Below, one piece after another: positions 1-3,907 of a stretch of DNA of 6,260 nt; the stretch's first letter is position 1; the number at the start of each line of letters is the position of its first letter. The notes below the pieces were generated by a model. The model was not told where the DNA came from, made no database searches, and saw only the letters and a list, made by a program, of their open reading frames with translations. Made by a program: the position numbers and the translations under genes. The stretch is from Ardenticatenia bacterium (GTDB lineage: Bacteria > Chloroflexota > Anaerolineae > Aggregatilineales > Aggregatilineaceae): the NCBI GenBank assembly GCA_026984385.1, contig JALSSH010000613.1:1-6260 (forward strand). Reading direction: 5' to 3'.

Positions 1-2
1 CG

Positions 3-1007
3 ATTGCGCTTATTTCGCCGGAAGGCACGCCCGACTACATCAACCCCGCTTGGGAACAATATTTCGGCCCTGCCGAAGCCTTGCCCGAAGTGCTCGGCTG
101 GCCGCCCCACACCGGCACGCCGGAAGCCGACCGCGCTTTGCAACAAGCAACAGCCCATACAAACGCATGGCAAGGTAGCGCACGGCTGAAAACCATTTAC
201 GGCGATTGGACGGATATGGTCATGGTGCTGACGCCGGTCATGGGGGCGGCGGGAGAACTTTACGCCTATACGCTGGTGCTGATGGATATCAGCGCCCGCC
301 AACTCCCCAGAACAAAGCGCGCCAATCTGATCGCGGACGCCATAACCGGCTTGCGTTCTCCGCTCAGCAACATCAAAACGCGGCTCTATCTGCTACGAAC
401 CGTGCCCTACGAACAGCAAAGTGAGCACCTACAGACGATAAGCGCAGAAGTGGAGCGTTTGACGCAAACATTGGAGAAAATTTCGGAGCTTTTCCACTTG
501 GACGAAGGGCTTTCGTCCCACACCCGTATGCCGATTGAACTCAACCAGTTGGTGCAAGGTGTGGCCGCACGCTATAGCGCCCAAACAGCCAACCCATTCA
601 CTTTCCGCTTTGTTCCTTACGACAATCTGCCGCCCGTGCACGGAGACATTATCCAACTGGCGCGCGCGTTGGGCATGTTGTTGGAGAGCATCATGCACAT
701 TTCGCCCGAGAAAGCCCGCATCACCCTGGAAGTCGGCCTCAGCTTTGCCGCCGACCGCCCCTTTGCCACCGTGCAAGTGCGCAACGCGGAACTTCCCCCC
801 CTGGCGGAGAAGGCCTTTTCTACCCAGGCGCAAGAGATGCTTTACTCAGGCGATCCGAACACCGCAGAGCTGCGGCTCAATTTGGCGATTGCGCGAGAGA
901 TTGCCGCGCTGCACAACGGAATGCTCACCGTCGCGCAAGGCAGCGGCCCGCAATATGCGCTGACGCTGTGGTTGCCGCTCAGCGCTCCGGAAGATGACAG
1001 TGAATAG
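3..1007 (+). CDS. PAS / degenerate sensor histidine kinase-like protein (5' end outside window)
   Basis: The frame is open from the left edge to the TAG at 1005-1007, giving 334 visible residues; the true start lies outside. Residues about 1-97 resemble the end of a PAS domain ('YINPAWEQYFG'). Residues about 105-167 have the helical look of a HisKA dimerisation domain, and about 175-327 follow an HATPase_c layout. The catalytic boxes are lost. The H-box reads TGLRSPL, with Thr115 where the phospho-accepting His should be (345-347). The N-box Asn is Ser229 in 'LLESIMHIS'. The G1 DxGxG is replaced by 'VRNAELPP'. The G2 GTGLGL is replaced by 'ELRLNL', although the following 'AIAREIAALHNGMLTV' is classic kinase sequence. 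The homology is therefore clear, but ATP binding and autophosphorylation look unlikely. The reading frame is intact, which points to a maintained pseudokinase or signalling scaffold rather than a decaying gene. It converges on the SufR-like gene. Its inputs and partner are unknown. Confidence 0.8.
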   Translation: MALISPEGTPDYINPAWEQYFGPAEALPEVLGWPPHTGTPEADRALQQATAHTNAWQGSARLKTIYGDWTDMVMVLTPVMGAAGELYAYTLVLMDISARQLPRTKRANLIADAITGLRSPLSNIKTRLYLLRTVPYEQQSEHLQTISAEVERLTQTLEKISELFHLDEGLSSHTRMPIELNQLVQGVAARYSAQTANPFTFRFVPYDNLPPVHGDIIQLARALGMLLESIMHISPEKARITLEVGLSFAADRPFATVQVRNAELPPLAEKAFSTQAQEMLYSGDPNTAELRLNLAIAREIAALHNGMLTVAQGSGPQYALTLWLPLSAPEDDSE

Positions 1008-1044
1008 CGAAGACGGGGTGGGGAACTACTCCTCCGCCTTCGCT
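1006..1044. terminator. Hairpin spanning both stop codons of two convergent genes
   Basis: AGCGAAG (1006-1012) pairs with CTTCGCT (1038-1044). After one mismatch, CGGGG (1014-1018) pairs with CCTCCG-side bases 1032-1036, including one G-T pair. The structure covers the TAG of the upstream gene (1005-1007) and the end of the convergent gene (1026-1028). No T-run follows on either strand, so it is not a textbook intrinsic terminator. It could act as a weak bidirectional terminator or a 3'-end stabiliser. Confidence 0.4.
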
Positions 1045-1664
1045 TCCGGAATGAGATATTGGCACACGTCGTCCCCGCACGTTTGGCAACTGAGCCGCCG
1101 TGTGCGCACGCCGAGCATATTTTCTAGCAGGCGCTGGTCCATCGTGCAAAGCTCCGGCGACTGGCTCGCCACCTGCTCATAGGGGCAATTGACAATCGTC
1201 AACAGCGCGCCGTGCCCGTTGCGCCGCATCGAAGCCGTGTAACCGGAGCGCTGGAGGAAGTCCAGCACATATTGCAAACGCACCTCCGGCGGGCCATCCG
1301 GCAACGCCGCGCGCCGCACCATTTCGTCGGCCACGCCTTGCAAGATGCGCGTGACGGTTTCGTGCGGCAACTGCTTTTTCATCTCTGCGAGCAACCCGGC
1401 AGCCAAGCCCTGATAGTTGTTCGGGAAGTAGTCGGCGGCGCGCTCGGTCAGGCTGTAGACGTATTGCGGACGCCCGGGCGCGCTGCGTCGGCGCACCGTT
1501 GGCGCGGCCACCAGCCCATCCCCACGCAAAATCTCCAGGTGGTGGCGCACAGTCACCGCCGTGATCTTGCCGATGCGCTGCGTGAGCGCCTGCACGATCT
1601 CGTCAATGGTGGCTTCTTTGCGTTCTTTGAGAATTTCGAGTATGTGTCGTCGTGTTGGTTGCAT
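1026..1664 (-). CDS. SufR-like winged-helix transcriptional regulator with C-terminal Fe-S cysteine cluster
   Basis: This encodes 212 aa and starts at the ATG at 1664-1662. Residues about 3-80 form a DNA-binding winged helix: a first helix with 'RRHILEILKER', a recognition helix near 'TAVTVRHHLEILRGDGLV', and the wing signature 'GRPQYVYSLTERAADYFP', which is typical of the SufR/COG2345 family. Residues about 85-205 form a ligand domain with cysteines at 160, 173, 193, 196 and 201. The spacing of 160, 173 and 201 (X12 and X27) matches what I recall for the three cluster ligands of Synechocystis SufR (Cys164, 177, 205). The extra CQTC pair at 193-196 is different. Family members repress Fe-S biogenesis genes while holding a [4Fe-4S] cluster and lose DNA binding when the cluster is lost. 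That role here is inferred, as is autoregulation through the palindrome at 1693-1716. The gene is divergent from the exported protein and the nuo cluster. A related COG2345 regulator with another cofactor is the main alternative. Confidence 0.82.
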   Translation of the reverse strand: MQPTRRHILEILKERKEATIDEIVQALTQRIGKITAVTVRHHLEILRGDGLVAAPTVRRRSAPGRPQYVYSLTERAADYFPNNYQGLAAGLLAEMKKQLPHETVTRILQGVADEMVRRAALPDGPPEVRLQYVLDFLQRSGYTASMRRNGHGALLTIVNCPYEQVASQSPELCTMDQRLLENMLGVRTRRLSCQTCGDDVCQYLIPEAKAEE

Positions 1665-1692
1665 TCCCCGTACCCGTTTTTGGTATTTTATT

Positions 1693-1716
1693 TGATAAAT
1701 TTGAAAAATCTTATCA
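1693..1716. promoter_or_regulatory. Candidate operator: inverted repeat TGATAA-N12-TTATCA
   Basis: TGATAA (1693-1698) and TTATCA (1711-1716) are perfect 6-bp inverted arms separated by 12 bp. The right arm overlaps the -10 box of the regulator's promoter (1708-1713), and the left arm lies just past the expected start of transcription. A dimeric repressor bound here would block RNA polymerase. Autoregulation by the SufR-like protein is an inference. The motif differs from the CAAC-N6-GTTG site I recall for cyanobacterial SufR. Confidence 0.4.
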
Positions 1717-1736
1717 CGTCACCGCGCGCGCGTCAA
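1708..1736 (-). promoter_or_regulatory. Sigma70-type promoter of the SufR-like gene
   Basis: Read on the minus strand, TTGACG (1736-1731) is followed by exactly 17 bp and then TAAGAT (1713-1708). This is five of six to the -35 consensus and four of six to the -10 consensus. Transcription would start near 1701, giving a leader of about 37 nt to the ATG at 1664. A weak purine-rich ribosome site (GGGGA) sits directly against the start codon. Confidence 0.65.
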
Positions 1737-1904
1737 ATGACAAGCGGCCTATCCCCCATACGTCAAAAAGCACTACCGCGCCCGGAATATTTCGGCCATT
1801 TGCCCCACCCTGCCACTGGGACAAAGCACCCACAAGGGAAGGCTTGCGGGCACGCCAACGTAAAAAGCGCGCAAAGGCACAGCTCAACCGCTTGTTGCCA
1901 AATG

Positions 1905-1933
1905 TTGAACGGGAGCGCACTTTTGGCTACACT
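1905..1933 (+). promoter_or_regulatory. Sigma70-type promoter of the exported-protein gene
   Basis: TTGAAC (1905-1910), a 17-bp spacer and TACACT (1928-1933) make a good promoter. Transcription would start near 1940, giving a leader of about 83 nt before the ATG at 2023. It may also supply the downstream iscX-nuo genes, since no clearly better promoter is visible before nuoB. Confidence 0.6.
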
Positions 1934-1964
1934 AGGGGCCACTTTAGCGAATTTTTGTTGACCA

Positions 1965-1991
1965 ACGCTGTGCCCTTGTGCGTCACAGCGT
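1965..1991 (+). promoter_or_regulatory. Stem-loop in the leader of the exported-protein gene
   Basis: ACGCTGTG (1965-1972) and CACAGCGT (1984-1991) are perfect 8-bp inverted arms with an 11-nt loop. A competing pairing exists between CAACGC (1963-1968) and GCGTTG (1994-1999). The element lies between the predicted promoter and the ribosome site. It could be a transcript-stability or regulatory hairpin, or a protein-binding palindrome. It matches no riboswitch that I recognise. Confidence 0.4.
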
Positions 1992-2009
1992 GTGCGTTGT
2001 TTATTGCTT

Positions 2010-2015
2010 AAGGAG
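2010..2015 (+). promoter_or_regulatory. Ribosome binding site fixing the start at 2023
   Basis: AAGGAG lies 7 nt before the ATG at 2023-2025. This favours that start over in-frame upstream codons from 1978, which would add 15 residues before a clean export signal and have no ribosome site. Confidence 0.85.
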
Positions 2016-2022
2016 CTTACGC

Positions 2023-2841
2023 ATGACGTTACGCTCATCCATGCTCGCGTTGGCAGTGCTGCTTGTCGCGTTGGGCGCGGTTTTCGCCCTCACCAGCGAC
2101 ACCGGCGTTCAAACGCACGTTTTCCTACCCGACCCGACCGAAACCCCCGTCCCCACACCCCAACCGACCATGACCCCGCTCCCCGACGGTAACGCGGACA
2201 ATTGGGAGCAGGCCACCGAAACGACTTACCGTTATATCGGCGAGGCCGAAGGCGAGGGGACGATCACCGTTGACCGTATGACGTTAGAAGAGTTTATTTC
2301 CATCTCCGGCCTAGATGCCCCGCCAGAAGACGACCCCTATCCGCTGTTGACGCTGCAAAAGCAACTGCGCGACATCTTGGCCGAAGGCGCACAGCAGCTC
2401 AATTTGGAGCTGGCCCCTTACGGCATCAGCGGGCCGGCGATCGAGATCATCGCGGGGATGCCGGTGGCGGTCTTGCACGTGCGCGCCGTCCCCCAAACGT
2501 TGGCCGACGGGCGCGACTATGAAGGGCAAGAGATGGTCTTTGCTTGGACGCAAAGCGGCGAGGACATCGTGCGCGCAGACCTGAACTTTAAGGGCGCGCC
2601 CAACGAGGTGATGTACAACGACTATCGCGCCTGGCTGGAGGCCAACTTGCCCGACCTGGCCGCCCCTGCAGAAGCCGAACCCACCGAGGCCGCGCCAACC
2701 GAAGAACCCACCGCCCAACCCGCCGAAGAAGCGACCGAGGTTGCGCCTACAGCGGAAGCCAGCGCCGAGCCGACCGAGCAAGCGACCGACGAACCGACCG
2801 AGGCGCCCACCGAGCAAGCAACCCAGGCCGCCGAGGAGTGA
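2023..2841 (+). CDS. Exported or membrane-anchored protein of unknown function with Pro/Thr/Glu-rich tail
   Basis: This encodes 272 aa. Residues 7-23 are a hydrophobic helix after a single Arg, so the N-terminus is a signal peptide (a possible cut after 'VFA' near residue 22) or an uncleaved anchor. There is no lipobox cysteine; the protein has no cysteine at all. Residues 37-55 are a 'PTPQPT'-type linker of the sort common in Chloroflexota surface proteins. Residues about 58-212 look like a folded mixed alpha/beta domain, with 'NWEQATETTYRYIGEAEGEG' at the front and 'EVMYNDYRAWLEANLP' near the end. From 214 to the C-terminus it is an acidic Pro/Thr/Glu/Ala tail. I do not recognise the family. 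The gene follows a good promoter and an AAGGAG site and lies 58 bp before iscX, so it may share a transcript with the nuo genes. A role in the cell envelope is inferred only from the export signal. Confidence 0.82.
   Translation: MTLRSSMLALAVLLVALGAVFALTSDTGVQTHVFLPDPTETPVPTPQPTMTPLPDGNADNWEQATETTYRYIGEAEGEGTITVDRMTLEEFISISGLDAPPEDDPYPLLTLQKQLRDILAEGAQQLNLELAPYGISGPAIEIIAGMPVAVLHVRAVPQTLADGRDYEGQEMVFAWTQSGEDIVRADLNFKGAPNEVMYNDYRAWLEANLPDLAAPAEAEPTEAAPTEEPTAQPAEEATEVAPTAEASAEPTEQATDEPTEAPTEQATQAAEE
2662..2838 (+). repeat. Low-complexity Pro/Thr/Glu/Ala coding repeat
   Basis: Residues 214-272 of the exported protein are built from variants of PTE plus Ala/Gln/Glu. The clearest DNA repeat is ACCGAGCAAGC at 2773-2783 and 2809-2819, 36 bp (12 codons) apart, encoding PTEQAT twice. 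It is probably an unstructured surface spacer, and its length could vary between strains. Confidence 0.7.
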
Positions 2842-2852
2842 CAACGCGCGCC

Positions 2853-2880
2853 CGAACGCCTGTGCGCATGGGCGCATTCG
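2853..2880 (+). other. Hairpin between the exported-protein gene and iscX
   Basis: CGAA (2853-2856) pairs with TTCG (2877-2880) and CGCC (2857-2860) pairs with GGCG (2871-2874), with a 2-nt bulge and a 10-nt loop. A competing TGCGC/GCGCA hairpin lies inside. No T-run follows, so read-through into iscX is likely. It may lower downstream transcript levels or mark a processing point. Confidence 0.3.
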
Positions 2881-2899
2881 TGCTAAACTGAGGTGCTGC

Positions 2900-3118
2900 A
2901 TGTGCGAAAAGCCGATCCAGCCGCTCTATTGGGAAACACCCTATGAGATCGTGCTGGCCCTGAAAGAAAACCATCCCGACGCAGACCTGGAAAACCTCGG
3001 GCTGCGACGGTTACAAGCGTGGGTCGTGGCTTTGCCGGAGTTCGTAGACGACCCCGCCCTGGCCGATGACCAGACGCTGGCTGAAATTCTGCGCGAATGG
3101 TACGAGGAGATAACATAG
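2900..3118 (+). CDS. iscX: IscX-like Fe-S cluster assembly protein
   Basis: This encodes 72 aa from the ATG at 2900, with GAGGTG (2890-2895) just upstream. The frame is open further upstream, but that would overlap the previous gene's tail and leave the family. From memory, E. coli IscX (66 aa) aligns along nearly its whole length: Trp11 and Glu16-Ile17, 'ALKENHPDAD', 'LQAWVVAL', the hallmark 'F-x-DDP' (residues 48-52), and 'LAEIL-x-x-WYEE' at the end. Seven extra residues, including Cys2, precede the family core. IscX is a small acidic cytosolic protein that binds the cysteine desulfurase IscS, competes with frataxin and binds iron, and so tunes Fe-S cluster assembly. No iscS, iscU or suf gene is in the window. 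The gene ends 4 bp before nuoB, which suggests coupling with building the Fe-S-rich complex I. Confidence 0.85.
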   Translation: MCEKPIQPLYWETPYEIVLALKENHPDADLENLGLRRLQAWVVALPEFVDDPALADDQTLAEILREWYEEIT

Positions 3119-3122
3119 CGCC

Positions 3123-3842
3123 ATGAGCCAAAACAACGGGAACGGCAACAACCATCACGACGATTTTTTGCAAGAACTGCACAACCCGGACGTGCCCGTG
3201 CCGGAAAATATGCGCTCGGCAGTGGCCGTCACCAGCTTTACCAAACTGCTCGACTCGATCTACAACTGGGGCCGCCGCAACTCGATCTGGCCGATGGCCT
3301 TCGGTCTGGCTTGCTGCGCCATCGAGATGATCGCCACCGCCGCCAGCCGCTTTGACCAAGCGCGTTTCGGCATGGAGGTTATCCGCGCCAGCCCACGCCA
3401 AGCCGACTTGATGTTGGTGAGCGGCACGGTAACCAAAAAGATGATCGTGCCCATCGTGCGGCTCTACAACCAGATGCCCGAGCCGAAATACGTGCTGGCG
3501 ATGGGCGCTTGCGCTATCGGCGGCGGGCCGTTCAAAGAAGGGTATAACGTGGTCAGCGGCATTGACAAATATATTCCGGTGGACGTGTACGTCCCGGGCT
3601 GCCCCCCCACCCCGCAAGCGTTGCTGCACGGGCTGATCATGTTGCAAAAGAAAATTGATCGCCAGTCGCTGGGCAACCCCAACAGCACGCCCTGGTACGG
3701 GCGCGGACCGGGCGACGAAGTGCCGTTGCCGGTGTTGGGACCGGACGTTTTCGACCCGCGTCAGGTGCACGTCTTGGGTCGCCAGGCGAAAGCTGCACAA
3801 GCTGCCGCCGACGCGCCCGAAGCTGAAGACACCACCGCATAG
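3123..3842 (+). CDS. nuoB: NADH-quinone oxidoreductase subunit B
   Basis: This encodes 239 aa. NuoB carries cluster N2, the last Fe-S centre before quinone, in the peripheral arm of complex I on the cytoplasmic face of the membrane. The ligand cysteines are all present: the tandem Cys64-Cys65 in 'GLACCAIEM', Cys130 in 'AMGACAIGGG' and Cys160 in 'VPGCPPTP'. The 'SGTVTKKM' stretch and the Arg-rich loop before it are also typical. The N-terminal 20 residues are polar (Asn/His/Asp-rich), and the last 25 or so are an Ala/Glu-rich extension likely to be flexible. The start lies 4 bp after iscX. The nearest purine-rich site (GAGGAG, 3104-3109) is 13 nt away, long for a ribosome site, so translation is probably coupled to iscX. 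No nuoA precedes it, which is unusual. The full ligand set and lack of hydrogenase features favour complex I over a group 4 hydrogenase small subunit. Confidence 0.96.
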   Translation: MSQNNGNGNNHHDDFLQELHNPDVPVPENMRSAVAVTSFTKLLDSIYNWGRRNSIWPMAFGLACCAIEMIATAASRFDQARFGMEVIRASPRQADLMLVSGTVTKKMIVPIVRLYNQMPEPKYVLAMGACAIGGGPFKEGYNVVSGIDKYIPVDVYVPGCPPTPQALLHGLIMLQKKIDRQSLGNPNSTPWYGRGPGDEVPLPVLGPDVFDPRQVHVLGRQAKAAQAAADAPEAEDTTA

Positions 3843-3852
3843 ATCATAACAA

Positions 3853-3896
3853 CGGAGACGGCGAGCAGGGCATCCGCCCCCCGCCGCTCCGCTTTT
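3853..3896 (+). promoter_or_regulatory. Intra-operon attenuator-like hairpin before nuoCD
   Basis: CGGAG (3853-3857) pairs with CTCCG (3887-3891). CGGCG (3859-3863, after one bulged A) pairs with CGCCG (3882-3886). GGGC (3868-3871) pairs with GCCC (3876-3879), closing a 4-nt ATCC loop. TTTT follows at 3893-3896. The structure is very GC-rich and resembles an intrinsic terminator with a short T-run, so it could reduce transcription past nuoB. The CTCC of its 3' arm (3887-3890) can alternatively pair with the GGAG of the nuoCD ribosome site (3899-3902), so folding could also control translation. Confidence 0.5.
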
Positions 3897-3907
3897 GAGG
3901 AGCAACG

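Larger units (their letters stand above)
1665..2022. other. 358-bp divergent intergenic region
   Basis: No credible gene lies here; the open frames crossing it lack ribosome sites and family resemblance. The left end (about 1680-1716) is AT-rich and holds the leader and -10 box of the minus-strand regulator. A run of ten alternating C and G (1723-1732) lies in that promoter's spacer. Positions about 1745-1900 show no recognisable element apart from CAAC-N5-GTTG at 1885-1897. The right part holds a plus-strand promoter (1905-1933), a stem-loop (1965-1991) and the ribosome site for the exported protein. Confidence 0.7.

Noticed and set aside
1723..1732. Ten-base alternating CG run as a Z-DNA element
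   Set aside because: It is short and fits inside the promoter spacer; the sequence gives no further sign that it has its own function.
1212..2011. Plus-strand open frames across the regulator gene and the intergenic region
   Set aside because: They run antisense to the SufR-like gene and then through promoter elements, have no ribosome site and show no domain.
1978..2022. Earlier start for the exported protein
   Set aside because: It would add 15 residues in front of the export signal without a ribosome site, whereas AAGGAG is ideally placed for the ATG at 2023.
2881..2889. Extended -10 promoter (TGCTAAACT) just before iscX
   Set aside because: The predicted transcript would start about 4 nt before the ATG and omit the GAGGTG ribosome site, and no matching -35 box is present; I treat it as unproven.
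2883..3905. Long minus-strand open frame (340 codons) opposite iscX and nuoB
   Set aside because: It lies fully antisense to clear genes, its translation is rich in His/Arg/Gly/Val as expected from the reverse complement of GC-biased codons, and it shows no family motif.
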